A stretch of 64,000 nucleotides of DNA. Source: an uncultured Clostridium sp. (lineage in GTDB: Bacteria; Bacillota; Clostridia; Clostridiales; Clostridiaceae). The stretch covers positions 1 through 64,000 of the forward strand of contig NZ_CAKVKB010000002.1 in the NCBI RefSeq assembly GCF_934754915.1. The letters run 5' to 3'. The notes under the pieces are model-generated. The model searched no databases and was not told where the DNA came from. It saw only the letters and a program-made list of their open reading frames with translations. Both the position numbers and the translations under genes were made by a program. Below are positions 8,390 to 17,291 of the stretch, in pieces (the first letter of the stretch is position 1; each line of letters opens with the position of its first letter).

Positions 8390-9316
8390 TCATCCTAAAA
8401 TTACATTTTCTTTAATTTCATGACCATTAATATATTCAGCTATTGTCAATGGCTTCTTATTAGGAAATTGCACCTTTTTAACAAGAAGAACAGAATTTCT
8501 GCATGCAACTTTCATTCCCTTTTTGCTCACTTCAATTATAGTTCCTGGAACTTCTAAAGTTTTTTCATTTAAAACTTCACTTTCAAATATTTTCATTCTT
8601 TCTTCTTTATAATTAGTGTAAGCAATTGGCCATGGATTTAATCCTCTTATAAGATTATGTATTTTTTCTGCCGATTCATCCCATGAGACAGCTGCAATAT
8701 CTTTGTTTAACATTTTAGCATAAAAAGTTTCACCATTCTGCTTTTCTGGAACTATTGTATTATTAACAATACCATCAATTGTTTCTAATAAAAGACTGCT
8801 TCCTCTTTCTTTTAATATATCGTAAAGTTCTCCTGCTGTCATATCATTTGAAATTTCAACTTCATCTTTAAGAAGCATATCTCCTGTATCCAATCCTACA
8901 TCCATAAGCATTGTAGTATTTCCAGAAACCTTTTCTCCATTTATTATTGCCCAGTTTATTGGTGCTGCACCTCTATACATAGGAAGCAATGATCCATGAA
9001 GATTTATACATCCGTATTTAGGTATATCCAATACTTCTTTTGTAAGAATCTGCCCAAATGCAACTACAATCATAAAATCTGGATTCATTTCTTTTAATTT
9101 TTCTATAAGTTCTCTATCTTCTTTAAGCTTCACAGGCTGATATATTGGTATATCATGTTTCAATCCTTCTTCTTTAACATCTGAATAAGCCATCTTCTTT
9201 CCTCTTCCTTTTGGTTTATCAGGCTGAGTCAATATTGCCATTACATTATGTTTTTCTATAAGTTTTTTTAATGAAGGAACTGCAAAATCAGGAGTACCCA
9301 TAAATACTATATTCAT
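8390..9316 (-). CDS. fmt: Methionyl-tRNA formyltransferase
   Basis: Formylates Met-tRNA(fMet) using 10-formyltetrahydrofolate so that translation can start. The 308 residues begin MNIVFMGTPDFAVPSL, hold the catalytic and folate-binding segment INLHGSLLPMYRGAAPINWA near residue 104, the DVGLDTGDML motif, and the C-terminal OB-like tRNA-binding domain. It follows def by 28 bases, the usual def-fmt pair, since deformylase removes the formyl group that Fmt adds. Confidence 0.97.
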   Translation of the reverse strand: MNIVFMGTPDFAVPSLKKLIEKHNVMAILTQPDKPKGRGKKMAYSDVKEEGLKHDIPIYQPVKLKEDRELIEKLKEMNPDFMIVVAFGQILTKEVLDIPKYGCINLHGSLLPMYRGAAPINWAIINGEKVSGNTTMLMDVGLDTGDMLLKDEVEISNDMTAGELYDILKERGSSLLLETIDGIVNNTIVPEKQNGETFYAKMLNKDIAAVSWDESAEKIHNLIRGLNPWPIAYTNYKEERMKIFESEVLNEKTLEVPGTIIEVSKKGMKVACRNSVLLVKKVQFPNKKPLTIAEYINGHEIKENVILG

Positions 9317-9344
9317 TATCTATCCTCCTAGGTTTTAATTTTTA

Positions 9345-9785
9345 TTATCTTTTAACTCTATCTATAAATAAAGTTCCATTTAAATGATCATATTCATGTA
9401 AAATAGCTCTAGCTAAAAGGCCTTCTGCCTCTATTTCAAATTCTTCGCCTTTTTCATTTAATGCTCTAGCTCTTACATAATTTGGTCTCATAACCTCTTC
9501 CATTTCTCCTGGAAGACTTAAACATCCTTCTTCATCAATTTGTTTTCCGCTTGTTTCAAGTATCTCTGGATTTACAAATACTAATGGACCTTCTCCAATA
9601 TCAATTACAAACAATCTCTTGAGCACTCCAACTTGAGGACCTGCAAGACCAACACCATCTGCATCATACATTGTATCAAACATATCTTTTATAAGTACTA
9701 AAGTTCTTTTATCTATTTCTTCAACTTCTCTGCATTTTTTTCTTAATATATCATCACCATATTTTCTTATATTTCTTAACGCCAT
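9345..9785 (-). CDS. def: Peptide deformylase
   Basis: Metalloenzyme removing the N-formyl group from nascent proteins. All three family motifs are present in the 146 residues: GVGLAGPQVG near residue 42, EEGCLSLPG near residue 85 (metal-ligand Cys), and ILHEYDHLNG near residue 128 (two metal-ligand His and the catalytic Glu). Short type-1-like length. Located between priA and fmt. Confidence 0.97.
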   Translation of the reverse strand: MALRNIRKYGDDILRKKCREVEEIDKRTLVLIKDMFDTMYDADGVGLAGPQVGVLKRLFVIDIGEGPLVFVNPEILETSGKQIDEEGCLSLPGEMEEVMRPNYVRARALNEKGEEFEIEAEGLLARAILHEYDHLNGTLFIDRVKR

Positions 9786-9799
9786 TTTTCTAATTCCCC

Positions 9800-11989
9800 C
9801 TAGGTCATATTATTAGGATTAATATCTATACTAACCCTTATTTCATTATATACACTCTTATTTAATTGATAAAGAGTATCTTTAATTTTTTCACTAAACT
9901 CATCATTAAAATTGCCTTTTATTATTATCTGCCATCTATAATTTTCTTTTAGCTTTGTTATTATGCATGGAACTGGTCCTAACATAGTCAAATCATCTAT
10001 TATTAGTTCTTTCAAATTCTCATGCAGATTATTCATAAATTTCTTTAATTTTTCCTCATATTTTGAAGAACCATTAATTAATAATATTTTACCAAAAGGC
10101 GGATTTCCCATCAACCTTCTTAACTTTATTTCCTCTTTAAAAAGTCCTTCATAGTTTCCTTCTTTTGCATAATTTAAACTATAATGTTCTGGTGTATAGC
10201 TCTGGACTATAACTTTTCCTTCATCACTTCCTCTTCCAGCTCTTCCTGCCACCTGAGTTATTATCTGATATGTTCTTTCTGCTGCTCTATAGTCTGGCAC
10301 ATTTAATGATATATCTGCTGCAAGAACTCCCACAAGAGTTACATTTTTAAAATCCAAACCTTTTGAAACCATCTGAGTCCCTACAAGAATATCAGCTTCT
10401 TCATTTTTAAAGGAATTATATATAGATTCATGTGAGCCCTTATGTCTTGTTGTATCCACATCCATTCGTAAAACTCTTGCTTTAGGAAAGTATTTCTTAA
10501 CTTCCATCTCAACTCTTTCAGTCCCCGCTCCAAAAAACTTTACATATTTACTTTGACACTTGGGACATATTTTTCTTACCTTTTCCGCTCTTCCACAATA
10601 ATGACAGACAAGATATCCATTATTATGATATGTCATAGAAACATCGCATTCAGGGCATTTAAACACATAACCACAGCTTCTGCATGAAATAAAAGTTGAA
10701 TATCCCCTTCTATTCAAAAAAAGTATTGTCTGCTTTTTTTTCTTTAATGTATCGTTTATAGCATTATAGAGTGTTTGACTAAATAAAGATAAATTTCTAT
10801 TTTTCAGTTCTTCTCTCATATCCACAATTTCCATATGCGGCATTCCCATTTCATTAACTCTCTTATTCATCTCTATAAGCTTATATTCGCCACTGAGAGC
10901 TTTATAATAACTCTCTATACTAGGTGTTGCTGAGCCGAGAACCAGCTTGCAATTTTTCAATTTGCAGAGATATTCACTTACTTCTCGTATATGATATTTA
11001 GGATTTTGATCTGATTTATAAGTATTTTCATGCTCCTCATCAACAACTATAAGTCCCAAGTCATCCATAGGAAGAAATAACGCACTTCTTGCACCTATTG
11101 CAAGCTTCGCTTTTCCTTCTTTTATTCTATACCATTCATCAAATCTTTCTCCATCTGAAAGCCTGCTGTGAAATAATGCAACATTTTCACCAAATCTCCC
11201 TTTAAATCTTTCTATCATCTGTGGAGTAAGAGAAATTTCAGGTACGAGTACAACTGCACTTTTTCCTTCATTTAAAGTATGCTCAACAAGGTTCATATAA
11301 ACTTCTGTCTTTCCTGATCCTGTAACACCTTTAATAAGATATATAAGATTATCTCCATTTAATATGGTATCAACACATTTTTTCTGTTCAAAATTAAGTT
11401 CTTTCTTTTTATCTATATCATATATTTTTCTATTATATCTGAATACTACTTTATCCTCTACCTTAAAAATACCTTGATCAATCATTTTATTCAATGTATA
11501 TAAGGAATACATTTTATCTCTGGTAATATCAGCTTTAGTATAAATTCCATCATTTTCACATATATATTTATAAAGTCTGCTCTGATTTTCTTTCATTTCT
11601 TCGCAATCGACTTTCTTATTAATACATATAACTTTCTTCTTTTTATTTGAAGATCCCTTCATTATTCCTACAGGTATCATTAATCTTATTGCATCTATAT
11701 ATCTACATAAATATTTTTTTCTCAAAAAATCTACCAATTTAAGATTGTCAATTGTAAGTATTGGATACTCATCGCACAAATTCACTATTTTTTTTACTCT
11801 GTAATTAATTTTTACTTCATCTGTTGTAATTGAGTAAACAAAACCTTCTATTTTCTTATTTCCCATTCCAAATGGTACTATAACTCTATGTCCTGCATAA
11901 ATTTTATCTAAAAATTCATCTGGAACTTTGTACGTAAAAAGTCTATCAACTTCTAAGGCATCGCTGTTTATTACAATTTCAGCATACAT
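9800..11989 (-). CDS. priA: Primosomal replication restart helicase PriA
   Basis: DEAH-type 3'-5' helicase that reloads the replisome at stalled forks. The 729-residue protein has an N-terminal 3'-BD DNA-binding domain, Walker A GVTGSGKTEVY near residue 225, Walker B VVDEEH, a zinc-binding insert with four CxxC-type pairs (CRSCGYVFKCPEC and CHYCGRAEKVRKICPKC), and helicase motifs QVAGRAGRG near residue 590. The start ATG has only a weak GGGG-type ribosome binding site. Part of the coaBC-priA-def-fmt string. Confidence 0.95.
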   Translation of the reverse strand: MYAEIVINSDALEVDRLFTYKVPDEFLDKIYAGHRVIVPFGMGNKKIEGFVYSITTDEVKINYRVKKIVNLCDEYPILTIDNLKLVDFLRKKYLCRYIDAIRLMIPVGIMKGSSNKKKKVICINKKVDCEEMKENQSRLYKYICENDGIYTKADITRDKMYSLYTLNKMIDQGIFKVEDKVVFRYNRKIYDIDKKKELNFEQKKCVDTILNGDNLIYLIKGVTGSGKTEVYMNLVEHTLNEGKSAVVLVPEISLTPQMIERFKGRFGENVALFHSRLSDGERFDEWYRIKEGKAKLAIGARSALFLPMDDLGLIVVDEEHENTYKSDQNPKYHIREVSEYLCKLKNCKLVLGSATPSIESYYKALSGEYKLIEMNKRVNEMGMPHMEIVDMREELKNRNLSLFSQTLYNAINDTLKKKKQTILFLNRRGYSTFISCRSCGYVFKCPECDVSMTYHNNGYLVCHYCGRAEKVRKICPKCQSKYVKFFGAGTERVEMEVKKYFPKARVLRMDVDTTRHKGSHESIYNSFKNEEADILVGTQMVSKGLDFKNVTLVGVLAADISLNVPDYRAAERTYQIITQVAGRAGRGSDEGKVIVQSYTPEHYSLNYAKEGNYEGLFKEEIKLRRLMGNPPFGKILLINGSSKYEEKLKKFMNNLHENLKELIIDDLTMLGPVPCIITKLKENYRWQIIIKGNFNDEFSEKIKDTLYQLNKSVYNEIRVSIDINPNNMT

Positions 11990-12060
11990 ATTACATCATG
12001 CCCCTTTTCTAAGACTAATTCATTAGTCATAATTTATTAAGCATTAATATAGTATATTAC

Positions 12061-12097
12061 AATAAATAAAGAAGCGCAATCTAGCGCTTCTTTATTA
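12061..12097 (-). terminator. Hairpin at the end of coaBC
   Basis: A perfect inverted repeat around AAGAAGCGC/GCGCTTCTT overlaps the last codons and stop of coaBC and is followed on the minus strand by TTTATTTATT. The U-run is interrupted, so it may only attenuate read-through into priA, which starts about 70 bases further on. Confidence 0.55.
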
Positions 12098-13265
12098 TCA
12101 CATCAAATAAATTTTCTGCAATCTTTTCCTTACTCATTTTATCTAAACATATTTCTTCATTATCTTTAGATAAAATAATCACTTTATTGTCTTCGCTTGC
12201 AAATCCGGTATCTTTAGAAATTATATCATTAGCTACTATAAAATCAAGATTTTTCTTTTTCATTTTTGTTAATGCATTTTCTTTCAAATTCTGACTTTCT
12301 GCAGCAAACCCTACAAGAATCTGATTTTTTTTAATGCTTCCAAGTTCCATAAGAATATCATTATCTCTTATAAGTTCAAGAGACCAGCTGCCATGCCCTT
12401 TTTTAATCTTCTGTTCACTATATGATTCAGGTTTATAATCAGCTACAGCAGCTGATTTTACTACTATATCTGCAGATTCAAAAGCATTCAAGACTGCTTC
12501 TCTCATTTCTGTGTTAGTTGAAACTTTTATTGCATTTATTCCCTTAGGAATTTCTAAATTAGTAGGACCACTTATAAGAGTTACATTAGCACCCCTGTTT
12601 CTTGCTTCTCTAGCTATTGCATATCCCATTTTACCACTTGATCTATTTGTAATAAATCGTACTGGATCAATAGGTGCTATTGTTGGTCCTGCAGTAACTA
12701 CTACATTTTTGTTTATTAAATCCTTTTTTTCATTAAGTTCCATTAAAACTTTATCTACTATTATTTCTGGTCTTTCAAGCTTTCCTTTGCCAACATCTCC
12801 ACATGCAAGTCTTCCTTCAGCAGGATCAACAAATTCATACCCTAGTGATTTAAGCTTTTTTATGTTTTCCTGAACAATTGGATTTTCATACATTTTTGTG
12901 TTCATAGCTGGTGCAAAAATAACTTTTGCTCTAGTAGCCATAATAGTAGTTGAAAGCATATCATCTGCTATACCATTAGCAACTTTTCCTATAATATTTG
13001 CAGTTGCAGGTGCTACTAAAAATACATCAGCTTTATCAGCAAGACTTATATGCTGAATTTCCCACACCTTAGGCTCTTCAAATGTATCACATGCAACCTG
13101 ATTCTGACTTAATGATTGAAATGAAAGAGGAGATACAAATTTAGTTGCATTTTCTGTCATAATAACATTAACATTAATGTTTTTCTTTATAAGAAGACTT
13201 GTTATTTCTAATGCTTTATATACTGCAATACCTCCACTCACCCCAAGTACAACATTTTTTTTCAT
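12081..13265 (-). CDS. coaBC: Bifunctional phosphopantothenoylcysteine decarboxylase/synthetase
   Basis: Makes 4'-phosphopantetheine precursor for coenzyme A: the C-terminal CoaB half couples cysteine to 4'-phosphopantothenate and the N-terminal CoaC half decarboxylates the product using FMN. The protein begins MKKNVVLGVSGGIAVYKA; CoaC motifs include FAPAMNTKMYENP (flavin and substrate) and the cysteine lid GRLACGDVGKGKL, then CoaB with TAGPTIAPIDPVRFITNRSS. I chose the ATG at 13265, one base after the rpoZ stop, because the longer frame would begin inside rpoZ and adds eight non-conserved residues. Confidence 0.93.
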   Translation of the reverse strand: MKKNVVLGVSGGIAVYKALEITSLLIKKNINVNVIMTENATKFVSPLSFQSLSQNQVACDTFEEPKVWEIQHISLADKADVFLVAPATANIIGKVANGIADDMLSTTIMATRAKVIFAPAMNTKMYENPIVQENIKKLKSLGYEFVDPAEGRLACGDVGKGKLERPEIIVDKVLMELNEKKDLINKNVVVTAGPTIAPIDPVRFITNRSSGKMGYAIAREARNRGANVTLISGPTNLEIPKGINAIKVSTNTEMREAVLNAFESADIVVKSAAVADYKPESYSEQKIKKGHGSWSLELIRDNDILMELGSIKKNQILVGFAAESQNLKENALTKMKKKNLDFIVANDIISKDTGFASEDNKVIILSKDNEEICLDKMSKEKIAENLFDVIIKKR

Positions 13266-13266
13266 A

Positions 13267-13491
13267 CTATTTTGAACCTTCTTCTTCATCTACCACTTGA
13301 AAATTAATAGCGTTTTCATTAACTTCATGTATAGCAATTGTTAATGGTTTATTTGAATGTGCATCAACTTGAGGTTTTGAGCCATCAATTATTTGTCTTG
13401 CTCTTTTGGAAGTTAAAATTACTAAAGAATATCTGTCCTTTGTTTTTTGTAATAAATCTACTACTGATGGATTAATCATAGAGTTGTTCAT
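13267..13491 (-). CDS. rpoZ: DNA-directed RNA polymerase omega subunit
   Basis: Small RNA polymerase subunit (74 residues) that helps fold and assemble beta-prime. It shows the N-terminal INPSVVDLLQKTKDRYSLV and the SKRARQIIDGSKP motif typical of omega. It overlaps the end of gmk by 20 bases and is followed after one base by coaBC, the classic gmk-rpoZ-coaBC arrangement. Confidence 0.95.
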   Translation of the reverse strand: MNNSMINPSVVDLLQKTKDRYSLVILTSKRARQIIDGSKPQVDAHSNKPLTIAIHEVNENAINFQVVDEEEGSK

Positions 13492-14110
13492 GAATAATAC
13501 CCTCCTTTGAATCTAATATACTATGTTTTATTCTATCTACTCTGCACTTTTCAGCTCCAATAATAGCTTCAAGCTTTTCTACTGCTGTTTCAACTTCATC
13601 ATTTACAACAGCATAATTATATCTTGATATAAAGTTAATTTCTTTATATGCTGATTTGAATCTTTTCATTAAAGATTCTGGTGTTTCGCTTCCTCTTTTT
13701 ATTATTCTTGCCTTCAATTCTTCCATTGATGGAGGAAGTATAAATATAAACACCCCTTCTTCTGTATTTTCTTTGACTTTTAATGCACCCTGAATGTCAA
13801 TTTCTAATATAACATCCTTACCTTCTTCAAGTAATTTTTCTACATTAGACTTAGGTGTACCATAAAAATTATCATAAACTTCTGCATATTCAAGAAAATC
13901 ATTATCATTAATTTTTTTCTTAAACTGATCTTTTGACATAAAATAATAATTTACGCCTTCAACTTCTCCCTGCCTTGGAGATCTTGTTGTTGCAGATACT
14001 GATATTGCTACTTCAGGATTTCTTTCTAAAAAACTTTTACATATAGTACCTTTTCCAGCACCAGATGGTCCTGAAATAACTATTAATAATCCTCTGCCTT
14101 TATTATTCAT
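13472..14110 (-). CDS. gmk: Guanylate kinase
   Basis: Phosphorylates GMP to GDP with ATP. The 212 residues start with the P-loop ISGPSGAGKGTICKSF near residue 12 and continue with the GMP-binding SATTRSPRQGEVEGVNYYF and the lid region. Shares one base with the remA stop upstream and overlaps rpoZ downstream, so it is translationally coupled on both sides. Confidence 0.97.
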   Translation of the reverse strand: MNNKGRGLLIVISGPSGAGKGTICKSFLERNPEVAISVSATTRSPRQGEVEGVNYYFMSKDQFKKKINDNDFLEYAEVYDNFYGTPKSNVEKLLEEGKDVILEIDIQGALKVKENTEEGVFIFILPPSMEELKARIIKRGSETPESLMKRFKSAYKEINFISRYNYAVVNDEVETAVEKLEAIIGAEKCRVDRIKHSILDSKEGIIHEQLYD

Positions 14111-14379
14111 TATTCATCATCCTCATCAACTATATCATCTTTTGTTGCTAATCTATGAGCAACTGTCTCTGGCTGAACTGCTGATAATATAACATGATCA
14201 CTATCAGTTATTATAACAGCTCTTGTTCTTCTTCCATAGGTAGCATCAATAAGCATGCCTCTGTCTCTTGCTTCTTGAATGATTCTTTTAATCGGCGCCG
14301 ATTCTGGACTTACAATGGCAACTAATCTATTAGCAGAAACAATATTTCCAAATCCTATGTTTATTAATTTGATTCCCAT
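14110..14379 (-). CDS. remA: RemA family regulator (DUF370)
   Basis: An 89-residue protein starting MGIKLINIGFGNIVSANRL, with the conserved SAPIKRIIQEARDRGMLIDA and GRRTRAVIITDSDHVILSA blocks. In Bacillus subtilis RemA is a DNA-binding activator of biofilm matrix and osmoprotection genes and forms ring-shaped oligomers. The yicC-remA-gmk order is conserved across Firmicutes. Its regulon here is unknown. Strong GGAGGG ribosome binding site. Confidence 0.93.
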   Translation of the reverse strand: MGIKLINIGFGNIVSANRLVAIVSPESAPIKRIIQEARDRGMLIDATYGRRTRAVIITDSDHVILSAVQPETVAHRLATKDDIVDEDDE

Positions 14380-14395
14380 ACTCTGCCCTCCTAAT

Positions 14396-15277
14396 TTATT
14401 CTATATTTTGAATCTGTTCTCTTATTTTTTCTAATGTATTCTTTATTTCTATAACTATGTTTGTCATATTTATATCACTTGATTTTGATGCTATAGTATT
14501 TGCTTCTCTATTCATTTCCTGAATTATAAAATCAAGTTTTCTTCCTATTGGTTCCTCAAGACATAATGTGCTTCTCACCTGGCTTAAATGACTTTTAAGT
14601 CTTGTTATTTCTTCATCAACAGCAGCTTTATCAGAAAATATAGCAACTTCAAGGGCTATTCTGCTTTCATCAATATCAACTCCTGAAAGTAAATCATCCA
14701 ATCTTTCTTCAAGTTTCTTTTTATAATTGCTTGGAACAAGATCTGCTAACTTTTCAAGTTTATCAACATCATTTTCTATGGATTCAAGCTTTATAAGAAT
14801 ATCGTCTTTTAGTTTTTCACCTTCTCTTATTCTCATGTCTTCCATTAAATTCAGTGCTGATTCCACTAATGGTGCAATTTCAGCAAATATATCATCAAGA
14901 TTTTCCTCAGGTTCCTGTATTGTAATCACATCAGGAAATCTTGCTATTTTTGTTGCTGATATATCATCAATAACCTCCAGATTATTTGCTATTTCTTTAA
15001 GACAATTATAGTAATCTTTTGCAAGTTCTAAATTCAATACTGCTTTTCCTGAATTGCTCAAATAATTTTTATAATTAATAAAAACATCAACTTTTCCTCT
15101 ATTAAGTCTTCTGCTTATTATATTTCTTATTTTTTCTTCCAAAGAAAGCATTGTTTTAGGCATCCTTATATTTATATCAAGATATCTGTGATTTACACTT
15201 TTCATTTCTATGGAAAAACACATATCTTTTCCTTCTTCACTCTGAGCTCTACCAAAACTAGTCATACTTTTAATCAA
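14396..15277 (-). CDS. yicC: YicC/YloC family endoribonuclease
   Basis: A 293-residue protein with the YicC N-terminus (MTSFGRAQ, EMKSVNHRYLDINIRMP) and the C-terminal DUF1732 block ending LDFIIQEMNREANTIASKSS. YicC homologues have been shown to be endoribonucleases that act on small RNAs in Escherichia coli. I kept the TTG at 15275-15277 because a GGAGGTG site lies nine bases before it; the first ATG is three codons later and too far from the site. First gene of the remA-gmk-rpoZ string. Confidence 0.9.
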   Translation of the reverse strand: MIKSMTSFGRAQSEEGKDMCFSIEMKSVNHRYLDINIRMPKTMLSLEEKIRNIISRRLNRGKVDVFINYKNYLSNSGKAVLNLELAKDYYNCLKEIANNLEVIDDISATKIARFPDVITIQEPEENLDDIFAEIAPLVESALNLMEDMRIREGEKLKDDILIKLESIENDVDKLEKLADLVPSNYKKKLEERLDDLLSGVDIDESRIALEVAIFSDKAAVDEEITRLKSHLSQVRSTLCLEEPIGRKLDFIIQEMNREANTIASKSSDINMTNIVIEIKNTLEKIREQIQNIE

Positions 15278-15452
15278 ATCTATACACCTCCTTTTGCAAT
15301 TACTATTTCTATTACTGAACTTATGATATATCTAAGAGTATTTTCCTGTCAATATTTTGTTCACAATTTATTAACATTTATATTTTTTTAACTATCTGCA
15401 TCTTACTATGCATTTTCTAAGAACGATATTTTTTATCATTAATTAGATCTAT

Positions 15453-15539
15453 AAAAAAGAGGCTCTTGTATTTAATTTTCACATTTGTGAATCAGAACTA
15501 TTCAGACATTATTATCTGAACCCTCAATACAAAAACCTC
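15453..15539 (-). terminator. Long-stem terminator with branched loop, downstream of the purine permease
   Basis: On the minus strand a 14-base-pair outer stem (arms 15526-15539 and 15459-15472, with two G-U pairs) encloses two further hairpins: a 6-bp one at 15501-15520 (TTCAGA/TCTGAA) and a 5-6-bp one at 15478-15491 (TTCACA/TGTGAA). Six U follow. It is in the 330-base interval between the permease stop and yicC; apart from this element the interval shows nothing else. Confidence 0.7.
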
Positions 15540-15610
15540 AATGTATTTATTTAAATGCAATAAATGAATTATTTAAAAATCTTCCTATACAATAAAACAC
15601 TTATTCGATT

Positions 15611-16990
15611 TTATTTTAGTAAAAACAATTTTATTATAAACACAATTGCTAATATAATCATAACAATTGAAACTTTTTTCTTTTCATCTTTTTTAGAAAA
15701 GAAGAAATTATATAATACATTTATTAAAACATAAGCAATTACTCCTATAGTAAGGCCATCTCCTATACTGTAAGTAAGAGGCATCATAGCAATTGTTATA
15801 AATGCTGGAAGACCTTCTGTTATCTCATTAAAATCTATATTTTTAACTGCTCCAAGCATTAAATATCCCACATATATAAGAGCTGGTGCTGTTGCACATG
15901 ATGGAATTGCAATGAATATTGGTGAAAAAAACATCGCTATTAAAAATAAAATTCCTGATGTAACTGCTGTCCATCCAGTTCTTCCACCTGCTGCTACACC
16001 TGTAGAACTTTCAACATAAGTTGTTACTGTAGAAACACCTAAACATGCACCTACAGTAGTACCAATAGCATCTGACATTAAAGCTTTTCCTGCATTAGGC
16101 ACTTTTCCATCCTCATCAAGCATTCCTGCTCTTGAACATACTCCCACTAATGTTCCAACTGTATCAAAAAAATCAACAAATAAAAACGTACATACAATTA
16201 CAATAAAATTCATTATATTGCTTGGATGAAGCACATATGCCAAGTCTATCTTACCAGCAATTGGAGCAATACTTTCAAATTTAAAAATTCCTTCTGGAAG
16301 ATAAATTCCGAGTGCTGCTGCATTTTCAGGATTGATAACAGCATATCCCCATGCCAATAATGTGCTTACTACTATACCTATTAAAATAGATGCTTTTGTT
16401 CCTTTTTTATCAAGTACTGCAATAATTATCACACCTATAAATGCAATCAATGCTGTTGGTAATGCAAAATTACCTAATGCAAGATATGTTGATTCATCAG
16501 CCACAACAAGTCCACTTCCTGTAAGACCTATAAATGCAATAAACAAGCCTATTCCAGCTGTTACAGCATGTTTCATATTCACTGGAATTGCATTAACCAC
16601 AGCTTCCCTTACTTTAAATAATGACATCAATATAAATATAATTCCTTCAACAAACACAGCAGTTAATGCTACGTTCCATGATACTCCTTTACCAAGAACT
16701 ACTGAATATGCAAAATATGCATTAAGTCCCATTCCTGAAGCTAATACAAATGGAAGATTGGCATAAACACCCATAATTATACTCGCAAATGCAGCTGCCA
16801 GACATGTTGATGTAACTAATGCACCTTTATCCATTCCTATTCCATCAGTTCCCAAAATATTAGGATTTACAGCTATAATATAAGCCATAGTAAGAAATGT
16901 AGTTATTCCTGCTATAATTTCTTTCTTAAAATCTACATTTTTGTTAGAAAATATTTCAAAAACTTTCTTCTGTTCATTTAATTTCTGCAT
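15611..16990 (-). CDS. NCS2 family purine permease (AzgA-like)
   Basis: An integral membrane importer for guanine, hypoxanthine or adenine. The roughly 460 residues show 12-14 hydrophobic segments and family motifs GITTFLTMAYIIAVNPNIL near the N-terminus, ASGMGLNAYFAYSVVLGKG, VDFFDTVGTLVG, and GARTG-type GGRTGWTAV. The substrate cannot be set from sequence alone. The ATG at 16990 is preferred over the GTG three codons upstream because AGGAG lies eight bases before it. It stands alone with its own promoter and three PurR-like boxes. Confidence 0.88.
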   Translation of the reverse strand: MQKLNEQKKVFEIFSNKNVDFKKEIIAGITTFLTMAYIIAVNPNILGTDGIGMDKGALVTSTCLAAAFASIIMGVYANLPFVLASGMGLNAYFAYSVVLGKGVSWNVALTAVFVEGIIFILMSLFKVREAVVNAIPVNMKHAVTAGIGLFIAFIGLTGSGLVVADESTYLALGNFALPTALIAFIGVIIIAVLDKKGTKASILIGIVVSTLLAWGYAVINPENAAALGIYLPEGIFKFESIAPIAGKIDLAYVLHPSNIMNFIVIVCTFLFVDFFDTVGTLVGVCSRAGMLDEDGKVPNAGKALMSDAIGTTVGACLGVSTVTTYVESSTGVAAGGRTGWTAVTSGILFLIAMFFSPIFIAIPSCATAPALIYVGYLMLGAVKNIDFNEITEGLPAFITIAMMPLTYSIGDGLTIGVIAYVLINVLYNFFFSKKDEKKKVSIVMIILAIVFIIKLFLLK

Positions 16991-17102
16991 CTTATACACT
17001 CCTAAACTTAAATACTAAAATAATTATTCATATCCTATATATTTCATATTATTTACAAAAAATTCTATACTTGTCCTTTCTATGTTATAAAAATTATATT
17101 TT

Positions 17103-17177
17103 CCGAATATTATTATACATTTTCAGTCGAACATTGTCAATTATTATCACTATATAGTTCTTTTTATAACGAATATT
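17103..17177 (-). promoter_or_regulatory. Permease promoter with PurR-box-like sites
   Basis: On the minus strand TTGACA (17135-17140) and TATAAT (17112-17117) are separated by 17 bases, a near-perfect vegetative promoter. Three similar 8-mers lie around it, in plus-strand orientation CGAATATT (17104-17111), CGAACATT (17128-17135) and CGAATATT (17170-17177). These resemble half-sites of the Firmicute PurR box (CCGAACATT-like). The first two overlap the promoter, so repression by PurR when purines are plentiful is a reasonable inference. I found no purine riboswitch here. Confidence 0.6.
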
Positions 17178-17225
17178 TTTCTTTGACTTTTCCTTATTTG
17201 TTCTTATTTATAATCACATCAAAAT

Positions 17226-17257
17226 AGAGATATATATTGACATCAATATATATCTCT
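17226..17257 (-). terminator. Perfect inverted repeat after the asparaginase gene
   Basis: Two 15-base arms (17226-17240 and 17243-17257, AGAGATATATATTGA and its complement) with a two-base spacer. On the minus strand it follows the asparaginase stop by about 35 bases and is followed by TATTTTG, a weak U-run. Confidence 0.55.
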
Positions 17258-17291
17258 ACATCATAAGTTTTATCATAAAAATTATATTTTA

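Noticed and set aside
17000..17200. Purine riboswitch before the permease
   Set aside because: The conserved TATA...loop sequences and P2/P3 loop-loop pairing of the aptamer are not present; PurR-like sites were found instead.
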